Assembly (NCBI GenBank): GCA_002812745.2
Contig: NCSJ02000052.1
Location: 1-64,000 of the forward strand
Reading direction: 5' to 3'
Length of the DNA: 64,000 bases
Origin: Scytalidium lignicola
Taxonomy: Eukaryota > Ascomycota > Leotiomycetes
Shown: piece after piece, positions 34,903-46,473 of the stretch
Position numbering within the stretch: the stretch's first letter is position 1
Layout: each line of letters starts with the position of its first letter
The notes under the pieces: generated by a model
What the model was told of the DNA's origin: nothing
What the model saw: the letters and a program-made list of their open reading frames with translations, nothing else
Database searches by the model: none
Made by a program: the position numbers and the translations under genes

Positions 34903-37900
34903 TTAGTTAATGAAAACCTTAATTTCCAGTTCATTACTCCATCGGCTGTCAAGTCCCAACTCCTTCCATGCAGTCTCGGCATCGATCTCAAGGAGATGCT
35001 CATCCGTCTTGCTGACACTAACCGTATGGGTAGGTACGACTTGCCCGAGGATAGTGATAAGTATATGTTCTTTAAAGTCAATAGTAGGGAGAGTGGAGAT
35101 GTAGAGGCCGACAACACCCAAAGCCTTAAGATTTGTTTGTACTTGGATTCTCCCGTTCTCAAATCTCTCCATCTTGGTATCAACCACAGCTGCTGCACCA
35201 CTCATCTTTCCTAATAGACCCAGGTTCGCAACCCAGGTTGTGTCTTCCTTATTCTCATCTACGAAACCCCGTAATGGATAAGAGGACAAGATCTCATAAC
35301 CTCTAACATCTAATGAGATATCAAAAAGAGCAAATGGGTCAACGACTTGCAGAGGCTTGGATATTAGTCCGCTGGAATGTGCACGGATGATGTAGTACTG
35401 TGCCTCGATTACTCCAGGGAATTTGCACAGCGGGATCAGTTGGGTTAAGGGCCGAGCGGAGACATTGAAGACACCTACTATACCGGTGCCTGTACCGTAT
35501 GTACCTATTACTGTGTAAGCTTATTCCACAAAATATTCATTCATACATAAATGGACGTTGGAACTTACCATGATATGTTCCTACAAGAAGCAAAGTATCG
35601 TCGTTATACCCGTTATACTGATCCAAACTCTTCCCCAGATTACTTGTCCTTAAGATGACCGTCTTTCCTCTAGGTGTGGTCCCTGTCATTTGCCCAATTA
35701 AATCTAAATTATGCTCTCCTGGAACATCGGTCACATAGATAGGGCCTCCACTAATACACCGCGCCGCGGCGTGGAAACCCGAATAATCATGTACAGTTTG
35801 GAACATATCCCAATCTGGGACAACATTCAAATGCTGTGTGAAAAGAGTGTTATGAGCGTTTACCCAAACGTGCCATGGATGACTGGAGGGGATTTCAGGG
35901 AAGAAATCATCACTATTGCGTACTAGGACTGGGGGTTTGTTTTGTGGAAGCTGACTGTGGAAGAGGATGTGTGGCGTTTGTGACATGCAGGATATCGCTT
36001 TTATACTGAAGTGTCGTAGAGTTGAGATTGTCCACGCGTCGAGGTATTCTGAGATGAGTTCTCGGCGGGCTTTTGCGGAGACAAAGGTATCAGTCATAAA
36101 TTGGGCACTAGGATAAATCTGTCAGTATCTCAAGCTTAACGAGGTATTTTGCAACTAACTCAGTCTTAACAGCATCAATGCCACAGTCTGAGAGGAACCT
36201 GTAGAAATCATCATAAAACTTCTTAACATCCTCCTTCGCAACAACCGTTAACTTTCCACCAAGGGGTAAATTTCTCCTCTTAGAGTCTTCTCGTAGTACC
36301 TCAACAGTTTTGTATGTCTGAGCAATTTTGCCATCTGGTGCAAGACCACCCCAGTATCCAAGCAACGCATGCCAGACAGCAATATGCTGGATACTAGGTT
36401 GTTTCTCCCGTATCTGTTGTGTGAGCCACTTTAGGCCGTGCGGGAAAGCCTTTGGCTCCGCTTGGAAATCATTCCATCCATGTTGGAACTGTCCCTGGCC
36501 TCGGTAGTCGATATTTTGCCAGTTATCATCAATGATGATATTAGTTATGTTGATCTTGTGTGCGGCGAGGACTTCAACCGACTTGAGGATTTTCTCTTCA
36601 GTTAGTCGCTGGCCAAGAGCGTTCCACGTGCCTAGTTAAGTATAAGCATTGAAATATGCATTTCGTTCCAAAAGACCGCCTTACAGTATGTTAATCCATC
36701 ATACCAGTTCTCTAACCACTCAGGCCGGACCTCTTCTATGAGAGTCTTCATTTCTTCTTGCTCCTCTCCACTAGCTTTCTCAGAATTGACAACAAAATTT
36801 CTAGCATGATACATAACTGCAGCATTTGCGGACTCGAAGTTGTCTCCGAGTCCAACTAGCACCCTTGCAGTGGATACTTTGTCGCTATCATTACGAATCT
36901 GTTCACAATTAGCTGTTATCTTCATGAATAATCTTCGAGATTATAGAATTGCTAAAGCGCTTACACGTAGTACCACATTTCCTTCGCTGTCACTCGTGAA
37001 TAATGTCATTACATCTTCGATACCAGTAATAGCAAGGAGGACCAAGTGTTTCCCCTCATTATTGAGAAATGAGCATAAGACACCTGGCTTATCTAGCTCG
37101 AATGTTGACTTGCCTTGTCTTGGGGCTAGCCAAGGAGACCAAATCCTAATAAGCGCAAACCATCTAGGTGTATATTAGTAGTTGTTAATATACTATTGCC
37201 AGTATAGTAATGGATTTCAGAAGGCTAAGCTTCTCATCTTTTTGGCCCTGTACTGAAAAGAAATTATATATCCAGGGCTTTCCATTTTACCCTTGTAGAA
37301 TGAAATAAAAAGGCACACAGATAGAAATTGGATTACCTGAGGAACTTCCCTTTACCCCAAGGAAGGCCAAATACGACATCTTTAATGGTGGAGTTGTCTC
37401 CGGTTGCGGCTTCAACAGAAGCTTCTACCGACCAAAGAGTTGTGCCAGGGGACTGACTGCGCGAATTCTCGACCTTGAAACTCGGGTTCAGGCCCTCAAT
37501 GTAATGTCCCAGATCGCTCAAAATCGAGGCTTGATCTGTGATAGATTTCAATAAAATAACACCATCTCCAATCCCTTGGTGATCATGCACCCATTTCCAA
37601 GTCTCCTCGGGACCGCTTCGAAATTTAATCGTGAACTTTGTTGGAAGATGAATGGCAATCGGGGTACTAAAATACAACTTCTTTAGCCCCAGGTTTGCTG
37701 TCGTCTCAGGAGCTTGTAAAGTCTGTGCCCAAGCAGTCTCACTCTTGACTGGATCTAGAGGGCGTTCTCGCCATTCGTCACCCTCAGAATACCATAGTGA
37801 AACCTGCCATGGCGATGTTGCTCGGCTTTCGTCAACTTCTAATAGTGCGGTGAGCACTTCAGTAGATGTGCCAATTTGGGTTACCTGGCCCAGCGGCGGG

Positions 37901-38031
37901 TAACTGCATATGTAGGCTTTCATGCTGGGGTCATTTGGGGCTGGCGGGGCCTTTTGTGGTGGGATGAATTGGAACTGATAGCCCTCGTCACCAGTGAGGG
38001 TAGCTGGGATGGTACTGCTGTTGGATGACAT
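34903..38031 (-). CDS. GH36 raffinose-synthase / Sip1-like alpha-galactosidase
   Basis: Exons on the minus strand are 38031-37337, 37163-36965, 36898-36685, 36631-36160, 36107-35569 and 35504-34903, giving 906 aa. The family comprises plant raffinose/stachyose synthases, seed-imbibition proteins and microbial alpha-galactosidases. The N-terminal beta-sandwich half is followed by YDGLTYCTWNALGQRLTEEKI, which opens the catalytic barrel, then IIIDDNWQNIDYRGQGQF, and the VKTDAQFM motif (formed across the 52-bp intron at 36108-36159) that carries the nucleophilic Asp. DMFQTVHDYSGFHAAARCISGGPIYVTDVPG is the conserved later barrel motif with the likely acid/base Asp. No signal peptide is visible, so a cytosolic role on galactosides is likely; fungal members are mostly uncharacterised. 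The true start is ATG 38031; an upstream TTG at 38037 is in frame but not used. Confidence 0.93.
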
Positions 38032-38503
38032 CACCAATGATATTCAATGTAGCGGAGAAATTTGGATTTTATAAGAGATAAACGTACAAGAACGATCAGA
38101 AACAGAGGCACTCAAAGGGATTTGCATATAAAGATGGTTGGCATGCTAAAAGGTCCTTACACGTGGGCGACGTGTTACCACATAGAGGGGAGCAAGAAGC
38201 AAGCGCGGGGTCCGAAGGCGGCGGCAATCGTCATTGGGGAAAAGGCGCCTAGGGTCCGCTCTTGCGCTAATTATGCGGCTAGGGACGGCAAGCTCGCGAC
38301 CAAGCATTTCCAAGAGCCACAAGACGTCTAGGATGCTAACTTACATCTTATATTAATCTTCATATTACCTACATATTGTCATCTTTGTCACCCTTAATCA
38401 TGCTGTCAAGCCCAACTGGCGAATCACCCATACGCCTTCGCTGTTCTTCCACCCATTGTAATCCCGATCTTGCCTCTGCCTTCATATTGACACAGCAGCC
38501 GCA
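38032..38503. other. intergenic between divergent GH36 and APH-kinase genes
   Basis: This 472-bp divergent promoter region includes a GC-rich stretch around 38190-38300. No gene or obvious element is seen. Confidence 0.5.
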
Positions 38504-40003
38504 ATGGACAAGGATCGACAAGATTTCGACAACGTTGCATGGGATAGAAACGACAGGGCCTGGGAAGAGTCACAGAAACAACTTCGACTCACATCTACCT
38601 GTAACCTTGTGGAATCCCTTGTGAAGCAGAAGTTTGGGAAATGTGCAACCTTGATATCCCCATTGATTATTGGCGGGTACAACATTTTATACAGGATACG
38701 CCTTGAAGGGGTCTCCGCTGATGTCATGATTCGAGTGCCATGCCCAAATCTAGCCCAATTTCCAGATGAAAAGACTCTTCGAGAGGTTGCTACAGCAAGA
38801 TACATTGAGCAAAATACTCAAGTTCCAGTTCCTCGACTATTTTGTCATGGTAAGAATCCTGAGTTCGGGCCTTTTATTATCCTTCAACATGTTGAAAATC
38901 GGTGGGACTTGTCAGATGCACTCACAGTACCTAACTTGAGTCCTGATACGACTCATGTTCTGAATCACAATATCCTAGAGACTACCCTTGAGAATCTTTA
39001 CGCCAGAGTAGCGTGCTGCTTATTACATCTCTCAAAACATAGTTTTCCTCGTATTGGGTCTTTAGTCGAAGTTGAAGGAAACGCTTACTCTGTAGCTGGA
39101 CGACCTATAACTCATAATATGAATAACATGATCCAACTTGCCAATATCCCTCGTGCAATCCTTCCCTTAGAAAATAAGACGTACAGGACTGCTGATGAAT
39201 GGTACGTTGCATCAGCAGAGATGCATATGGCACAGCTTGTCTTCCAACATAATGATCTTGTCTCCACAGAAGATGATTGCCGAAATAAATATGTAGCACG
39301 TCAACTCTTTTATAAATTAGCTAAACAAGGCCGACTTTCAACTTTCGGGTTTGCAGAAGATGTCTGGTCTGCTCAGTCTAAAACACAACCTCTAACCCTT
39401 TCTCCGGCCCCTGTTGGGTCAAGCTCTTTCCGGCTGTGGTGCGACGATTTTCGGCCAGCCAATGTCTTACTCAATGAATCTGATGATATAGTTGCTGTCA
39501 TCGACTGGGAGTTTGCATACGTTGGGCCGACACAGTTCGTACTTGATCCACCCTGGTGGTTGCTACTTGACGTCCCTGAGATGTGGTCTTCTGGCATCGA
39601 TAATTGGAGAAAGGTCTATGATATGCGTTTAAAGACCTGGTTATCAGCTGTGAAGCAGGTTGAAAAAAGTATAGATCCAAATTCTATGCCATTCACCCTG
39701 TCTACATATATGCGAGAGAGTTGGGAAACTGGTCGTTTCTGGTTGAATTATGCCGCGAGAAAGAGCTGGGCGTTTGATACTATCTTTTGGAAGTACTTGG
39801 ATGAGAGATTCTTTGGTAGTAGGGGAAAGGATGTCCCTGAACATGACCTGTGGAAGACGAGAGCACATTTATTGAGCGAGGAAGAAAGAAGAGCTATGGA
39901 GCCATTCGTGGAGAGAAAAGTGGAGGACTCAAAGGAGCGGATTTTAGTCGACTGGGATCCGAAGGAAGCGACTGAACGGTTGTCTGAGGTGCTGTTTGAT
40001 TGA
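38504..40003 (+). CDS. APH-fold small-molecule kinase (aminoglycoside phosphotransferase family)
   Basis: A single exon of 499 aa. The fold belongs to the aminoglycoside/choline-kinase superfamily that is greatly expanded in Pezizomycotina. The N-lobe shows IIGGYNILYRIRL and VMIRVP, where the Arg takes the place of the usual Lys. The catalytic loop is CDDFRPANVLL in place of the classical HGDLHPGN. The catalytic Asp and the Asn four residues later keep their spacing, while His and Gly are replaced, as in this fungal subfamily. The metal-binding Asp follows in VIDWEF. WLNYAARKSWAFDTIFWKY is the usual C-terminal helical region of these fungal proteins. The substrate is unknown, and real antibiotic resistance should not be inferred. 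Confidence 0.9.
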   Translation: MDKDRQDFDNVAWDRNDRAWEESQKQLRLTSTCNLVESLVKQKFGKCATLISPLIIGGYNILYRIRLEGVSADVMIRVPCPNLAQFPDEKTLREVATARYIEQNTQVPVPRLFCHGKNPEFGPFIILQHVENRWDLSDALTVPNLSPDTTHVLNHNILETTLENLYARVACCLLHLSKHSFPRIGSLVEVEGNAYSVAGRPITHNMNNMIQLANIPRAILPLENKTYRTADEWYVASAEMHMAQLVFQHNDLVSTEDDCRNKYVARQLFYKLAKQGRLSTFGFAEDVWSAQSKTQPLTLSPAPVGSSSFRLWCDDFRPANVLLNESDDIVAVIDWEFAYVGPTQFVLDPPWWLLLDVPEMWSSGIDNWRKVYDMRLKTWLSAVKQVEKSIDPNSMPFTLSTYMRESWETGRFWLNYAARKSWAFDTIFWKYLDERFFGSRGKDVPEHDLWKTRAHLLSEEERRAMEPFVERKVEDSKERILVDWDPKEATERLSEVLFD

Positions 40004-40286
40004 GTATTAATGAGGTGTCTTTTAAGACTTCGGAAGTGTGTACATGTTGGTAATGATTTTGCATTATCGTAGTCGATTCATTCCCGCTATGGCAACCTGA
40101 TGTAACACAGTCTAGACGTGCATTCCAGGCCCACGTCCGCAAATCATCAGATCACTTCTCTTTCGGAATTGTCGGAATTGTTGTGAGTTATAGAAACCAA
40201 TTACAATTGCTAGTCTTCAGCATTAAGTACTGGCCCGCTTCCTATGGAGTGCATATCAGCGATTGCTTTAACTTTTCATTGTGCCG

Positions 40287-42568
40287 TTAGGGAACCATAG
40301 AGCTATTCAACACCTGGCTTGTGGAACTAACAAAACGCTGGTAACCAGGCCCACCATTGCATGATATTTTGTTGGCGGGAGGGAGATGTTTCCGCTTTCT
40401 GTTGGGCGATATTTCCTGGAGAATTGGCATCTGCTTCAAGATCTCCGAACGCTCAAAATCCACCAGAACTACATTTCTGATCTCAGGATTCCATAACACA
40501 TTCGGTGGCCGTATATCTCGATGCTCCACTCCACAATTCAACAACTTTGTAGCTACCTCACTCGTTTCCGCAGCCAAATCCCGTTCCATGGCTAACATCA
40601 AATCCTCGCGCGCCTGCTCACCTGCCCATGACATGAGCAGCATGTGGACTATTCTGACCCCAACGTCAAGAAAGAAAGGTCGAACAAGGGAGATGTTCCC
40701 AATGTAGACGGGTATAAACTCTCCTTGAACTTCGTCCAAATGTTGGTAGACTAAGCCTTCGTGCTTCAACTTCCCTTTGAATGCCGCCACAGTTCCTTTT
40801 GCAACGAAAGTATATCCATAAGATTCAAGAGTCAATCTGAACAGAGCACCACGTGCGCCTTGTTTTCCAAGTGGCTCACATCCATTGTCAGGGTCTTGAG
40901 CGAGTTGACGTAACAAGAATTTTGCAAGGGATTTCTGCCCTAATCTGTGATAGTTGCTAGTTCCATTAGCACGATGTGCGTTAACATTTGGACAAGCATC
41001 ATCTAAGGGATGCTTTCGTACAAGCCCTAACAAGCAGGCTTGTGTACAGTATTGTCGGTGGCGGACATTACTCTTTTCAGTCGTTTGTGATGATTTGGCA
41101 GAACGGATCTGCCCGGTATTAGGCTGGCGCGTACGAACTCTTGATTTACTTGGTGTTTCAACATCTGGGGTCTCATCTGACGAGCTAGACGGATTCTGTG
41201 GATCTTCATTCACAATTATATCTGCTGAACTACAGCTAGTCCTTGCCTTTCGAGAGTTTCTAAGCCTTAATTTGATCAGCGACCACTTGAAAGATGGATT
41301 CACGCATGATATACTGAGGGAGGAAGAGTCAAGTTCTTCTCTTCAACAGGTATCTGTCATAAGATTGCCTCATGATCAATTACAGTCTTATAAGCCGTCT
41401 CCAGCGTGTTATTTCGCCATTTTTAGCTATGAGGCTTCAAGTCTAGTGCTATTAAGCAAAAGGTTGAGGTCTGACTTACTGCAGTACAACATAGTAAGAT
41501 GTCGACTTCACTTTGTGCTTCGGCTTTGATGTTAGGCTCTGCGAGGTGATAATAAAGTGTATGTAACTCATCTTCCTTGATCTGAAGGAAAACATAAGCT
41601 TCTCCTATAACTAATTTACTGTACTCAAGACTGTTCTTAATTATATATGCATATGTTTGCATTAAAGCGGCTGTTGTCAACCACTCAGAGTAGTACACAA
41701 ATTTGTCATCTGGATTAGTCTGTATCGTAATCCAATTGATGACATCTCCTGGAATATTCAAGGACCTTTTATCAACTTGCAAAAGCCTAGCTCGTAGATT
41801 GAAGACTGACAGCTTGTAAGATAGTTTGTATTCCACAATCATACACAGGCTTCGTATACTATCTACGTCCTTATATACACAAATCTGATCAGCACTTCGC
41901 AGTTTCGGATTTGAGCTTGAGGCTTTTCCTTTGCTTGAGATGCAAAGATTTTGTAAACTTTGCTGAACCTTTTCGTTATTATCACTGAGGATATTATCAT
42001 GGTTTTCAAAAATAATGCCACCGTCTAAGTTGAATTCAAGGCAAGNTTTTTTCTATCTTTTAAAGGTGAGAGATGATCTGTGTTGTCGGTCGTTCAACTG
42101 CTAAGCGCTGATATACCTTCAAATCCTTCTCACTTGTGCTAGTGGCCGGTCGCAAAGGTCTTGCCCGAGCTCTGTGAGGTATTGGGTGGAACTGAATAGT
42201 CCTGCGTCTTATGGTATGTATTCGTAAATTCTCTCGAAAAATTGCTGGTGCAGTTCTGGAAAGTCCGTCCAAGGTTTTAACAGTGTTGGACAGGGCTTGT
42301 TCTTCGGATTGGTAATGGAGCCTTACGTACTGAGGCTTATGTCTGTCTGGATACGAAGAGGTTTCGAGAGAAGTGTATGGCAGGCACGTATGTATTCCTC
42401 GAATGTTGTGGGTCTTGTCTTCTTTCCCTCGATCTGAGCGCGAGACTCGGCTTCTTGTCGCCGTTGCTGCTCAACCTCTGTACGTCTTCACTCCTGCTCT
42501 ACTCGCTCCTCTGCTTCTCGAAGCAGTTGCTCAAGGCGAGCAAAGTCTGATTCCGTCCTTGAGGACAT
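40287..42568 (-). pseudogene. decayed FunK1-type fungal protein-kinase-like gene
   Basis: Read from ATG 42568 on the minus strand, the remnant runs from a Glu/Arg coiled-coil-like head, through TRPTTFEEYIRACHTLLSKP, to a C-terminal kinase lobe with the catalytic loop VEHRDIRPPNVLWN and VDFERSE in place of DFG. It resembles a multicopy fungal kinase-like family. In-frame stops occur at 42488-42490 (TGA), 42324-42326 (TAA), 42209-42211 (TAA), 42060-42062 (TAA), 41423-41425 (TAA), 41357-41359 (TGA) and 41300-41302 (TGA). A frameshift lies near 42130-42160 and an assembly N at 42046. Most stops are explained by C-to-T changes of CAA, CAG or CGA codons. The last 338 codons (41303-40287) are still open and cover the kinase C-lobe, but the ATP-binding N-lobe context is broken. 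This is inferred to be non-functional as a whole. Confidence 0.85.
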
Positions 42569-43122
42569 CCTATAGGAACAGTTTTGTTATTTTTGAGCTT
42601 GATTATGATGACCATATTTGGAAGACCTTATCGTGACTCGGCTAAAGCTGCACCTGTTCGCGTTGCCTCAACAATACAGTAACTAAACGGTCTCGCCCAA
42701 CTGATCCGTGCTGGGCGCGATGAATTGCATTTTCCATTTTTCACGGGTTGGAAAGCAACACAGGAATTGATTGGTTAAGTCCCTGCTTTCTTGTTATTAG
42801 GAATTTCCCTAATGGCTGAAGCCAGGGTCGTACGGAATATGAGTCCTATCGGTAGTTAGTTGACTTAACAAAATTCAAGGATTGTGAAATAGAGTAGTAC
42901 ACTAACGAGCTAGCTACCGTACTAACTAGTGCCATTTTAGGCTTACCCCGGACGGAATAGACTTTCTTCATCCATCATCATGTTGGTTATTCCTCGTCAC
43001 CTTAAAATTATTCTCTCGGCCCACCATTGCTTAAAGCTAGACCTGTGTCTACCTAGTCGCAGGTGCTCTGGCAGGTGTGACCGATGTATCTGTTTTATTG
43101 AGAAAACATAGCAATTGTCAGC
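42569..43122. other. intergenic between divergent pseudogene and TyrRS gene
   Basis: 554 bp of AT-rich sequence with short repeats of TAG/CTAGCTA type around 42890-42930. No gene is seen. Confidence 0.5.
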
Positions 43123-44981
43123 ATGCCTTCGCCATCCTTACTCAAACAGTCTGCACGGCCAGGCCTCTATGTTTGCGCCAGATGTTCATTTAGAGCATTA
43201 CAGATCCTAAATACGCCGTCTAGACGATGGATTGGGCAGAAATATCTTGCGAAACTTGCCGATGCAGAGATGTCATGGCAAGAAAAGGCATCTAAGATTC
43301 GTGCTGGAGAGCAGAAAAGCATGCTCAAGATTTTGGAAGAGAGGGGTTATGTGCATTCTATTGCGGGGTGAGTAGGTTCAATCTGTGGGAAGACCATGCT
43401 CAAATATAACAGCGGACTAATGATCCACATCCAGAACCCGAGAAGCTGTTGACGAAGTGATGACGGACAGACGTGTCGGTGTTTACGTTGGTATTGATCC
43501 TACAGCATCTTCGCTACATATAGGCCACCTTCTCCCTCTTATGGCGCTGTTCTGGATGTATATACATGGTTATCATACTGTATCATTACTTGGAGGAGCC
43601 ACTTCGAAGATTGGAGATCCAACAGATCGTTTAACGACTCGTGAGAAGCAAGCATCCGCATTAAGGACAGAAAACATGGTGAAAATGCATTATCAGCTGA
43701 AAAAGCTGTGGGGTAATGTGGATAGTTATGCCAGAAAGTATGGTTATACTCGTGATTGGGCTTGGAAACGTGCGTTGGTAAATAATAATGCTTGGATGAA
43801 TAAATTGGGTATAATGGAGGTTTTGCAAGTGTTAGGTCATGGAATGAGACTGGGTCCTATGTTGGCTAGGGATACGTGAGTTGAAACTAGAATATTATGT
43901 GTACTGGTCCACATAAGACTAATGTCTTTACAGTGTTAAAAACAAAATGGAAAAGGGAGATGGAATGTCCTTCGCCGAGTTCACTTATCCTTTACTACAA
44001 GCATGGGACTGGTGGCACATGTATAACACAATGGGGGTGTCCATGCAAATTGGGGGCTCTGACCAGTTCGGTAACATCACTGCTGGCATTGACGCAGTAA
44101 AATACATTTCTACTCACCACCCCGACCCGGCAGTCCGTGAGGCATCGATTGCTACTCCGTTTGGGTTCACCGTTCCTCTTCTCACCACATCAAGTGGTGC
44201 AAAATTTGGAAAAAGTGCAGGGAATGCAGTATGGCTAGATAAGGAGCTAACGAGTTCTTTTGATCTGTATGGGTTCTTTCTCCGGACGTCAGATGCAGAT
44301 GCTGGGAAATATCTCAAACTCTTTACATTTATGCCAATTGAGGATGTCGATGATTTAGTAGCAGAGCATATGAAGGATGCTTCTCAACGAAAAGCTCAAC
44401 ACCGGCTAGCTAGTGAATTTGTAGAGCTAGTCCACGGTCGCGAAGAAGCTGAGTCCGCCGCTCAGCAACACCGCCTCCTCTTTCGTAATCGCTCTGCACC
44501 CCTCGAACTGTCATCATTCACCTCCTCTTCAGAGTCAGCTTCCACCAGTGGCCCGGATAGCCCTAACGCACATATAACACTCAACAACGCTCCTAAGCCA
44601 TCACTTCGTCTCCCGCGATCCCTAATCTTCACAAAATCGATAGGTCGTATCCTTTATGCTGCAGGTCTCGTTAGTTCCGCCTCAGAGGGACATAGATTAG
44701 CAGCTAGCCAAGCTGTGTATATTGGCGGTCCGCCTGGTGGGGAGAGAACATCCATGATGGATGGACAATTAACATTCCAAAGTATCAAATTATGGAAGCC
44801 AGAGGAGACAAAGAACTTTTTGATCCAGGATAGATTACTAATACTCAGGAGAGGCAAACACAATATTCGTATTGTAGAAGTTGTGAGTGATGAGGAATAT
44901 GAGGCTAGTAGAGAAACCTACCCAGGGATGGCCTCAAATGTGGAAGCAGAGAAAGATGATGATGCTGATAATACCAACTAA
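43123..44981 (+). CDS. MSY1: mitochondrial tyrosyl-tRNA synthetase (CYT-18/Msy1 type)
   Basis: Exons 43123-43367, 43435-43875 and 43934-44981 encode 577 aa. It charges mitochondrial tRNA-Tyr. The class I catalytic signature SLHIGHLLP is at about residues 107-115, the KMSKS equivalent is KFGKS (about 319-323), and [12 protein letters not shown] is the usual TyrRS active-site stretch. A C-terminal S4-like RNA-binding region contains [21 protein letters not shown]. The N-terminus is basic and Ser-rich, fitting a mitochondrial presequence, and is followed by the helix [19 protein letters not shown], which matches the N-terminal extension of the Neurospora CYT-18 group. In that group the synthetase also helps splice group I introns; whether this one does is inference. 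Introns are 67 and 58 bp. Confidence 0.95.
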
Positions 44982-45199
44982 GTAAGAAATATATGGTAGA
45001 GTTTCGGGTGGATCTGTAATATATGTAAGATATAAATGTTCTATTGTATAGATATACAAAATATACCTAGGTATTCCACTTGTATAGATAAATGTCAAAA
45101 ATCTTAGCTTCGGAGGAGGCGTATTATTAGACTAAAGCAATATCTTTGTGAGCTCTTTATCTCCTGATATAACCTAAGAAATTGATTGTACTACCTCCT

Positions 45200-46087
45200 T
45201 CACTTTTCAGACTCATTCCACTGACTTTTTAAAAACGACGAAAGATCATCTATTTCATCTGGGACCTTATACCAGTGTTCCAGCAATCCGTAACTCTTAA
45301 ACCCAACCTTCAAACCCAAAGAAATCAGCGTGTTCCTCATTTCTTTTGCCCATTCCAGTTTGACTTTCCGATCATCCTCTCCATGGCCCATAAAAATCGG
45401 CGTACGGAATAACTCAGATATATGATTTGAGTCCTCTTTGTCATCCAGCTCAAGAATATCCCTGAGGCATTTTCTACCACTTAGAAATCTTTTGACATCA
45501 TCCTCACTTTCCATGGGAGATGAAACTATAACATCAATCTGCTTCCTATAAGGCAACCATCCACTCAATCCAACCACACCTCCTAATCTCTGCTTCACAC
45601 CAGAATCTTCTAAGACTCCACTAACTATTAGAGTCATAGCAATAGCGGACCCTTGACTAAATCCTAAGATTCCCACCCTTGCTGCACCTTTACCTTCACC
45701 ATACAACCTATCGAGCACCTCTATCTCATTCCTTACGACGCTAGATAAATAAAAAAGGCTCTCCTTCAATCCCTCTCTTGTCTCACTGTCACTCTCTCCA
45801 ATGGTTCTGTCAGAAAAATCATGGATGTTGAACCAGCAGTTTTTCATTGGACTGGGATTATCTGGGGAGCTGAATACAGTACAAGGTTTCAAGCTTGCTG
45901 TCGGGAAGATAAACTTAGTAGACGGGAAAGTTCTTATGAGATCTGTGTCAGAGAGGAACGACTTGGCCAGTTCAGGACCAGAGGTAGAAGTTCCATGAAG
46001 GAGTATTAAGGTATTGGTATGTTTGCCTAAGGAGGGGGAATGATTGTGGAGTGGTGGATGAGAGGTGGATATCTCGGAGATCGGCAT
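45200..46087 (-). CDS. acyl-protein-thioesterase / phospholipase-carboxylesterase-like hydrolase
   Basis: A single exon of 295 aa, ATG at 46087. It is an alpha/beta hydrolase of the Abhydrolase_2 group. The oxyanion-hole region is LILLHGTSTSG, the nucleophile Ser144 sits in GFSQG, the acid is Asp238 or 239 in GHGEDDRKV, and His271 lies in LLEHWYKVPDEID. WFNIHDFSDR matches the family WFD/WF loop. Typical acyl-protein thioesterases are about 230 aa; this one is longer because of an insertion before the acid region (CLRDILELDDKEDSN), as seen in fungal paralogues. No signal peptide is visible, so cytosolic ester or thioester hydrolysis is likely. The real substrate is unknown. Confidence 0.9.
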   Translation of the reverse strand: MPISEISTSHPPLHNHSPSLGKHTNTLILLHGTSTSGPELAKSFLSDTDLIRTFPSTKFIFPTASLKPCTVFSSPDNPSPMKNCWFNIHDFSDRTIGESDSETREGLKESLFYLSSVVRNEIEVLDRLYGEGKGAARVGILGFSQGSAIAMTLIVSGVLEDSGVKQRLGGVVGLSGWLPYRKQIDVIVSSPMESEDDVKRFLSGRKCLRDILELDDKEDSNHISELFRTPIFMGHGEDDRKVKLEWAKEMRNTLISLGLKVGFKSYGLLEHWYKVPDEIDDLSSFLKSQWNESEK

Positions 46088-46473
46088 TGGAATTTTGTGG
46101 TTAAAGTGATATTTGATAAAAAAAAAAGAACTGTTAATCTCTTAAAAATCAAGGAAATTCTAAACTTGTGTGAGATTCAACTCCTATGAAGAACGTAGTT
46201 GTCACCGCCATCAAGCTACGAATGCTGGCTGCAGAAGCCTGAGGCACTCGTGCCCCCCTTTTTTGAAGATAGAAGTTATTCGAAACTACAAGCGGTCAAC
46301 TATATGAGAGCAAGCCATGTCTTTATATAGAACTAGGGTAAAACCTCTCAAATATGATGCCTAAACCATTATTCAAATCAAAATTTAAATTGTCTTTACT
46401 GTACAATATGGTATCTAACCTTTCGAAGTCATTTGTCCAACCTGCAAAAACATAGCAAACTCTCTAAATAATA
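46088..46473. other. intergenic, nothing recognised
   Basis: 386 bp between the upstream side of the hydrolase gene and the 3' end of MSH6, AT-rich, without visible features. Confidence 0.5.

Noticed and set aside
33026..40003. Secondary-metabolite gene cluster around the methyltransferase
   Set aside because: No polyketide synthase, NRPS, terpene cyclase, P450 or pathway regulator is present; the neighbours are carbohydrate-active and kinase-like enzymes.
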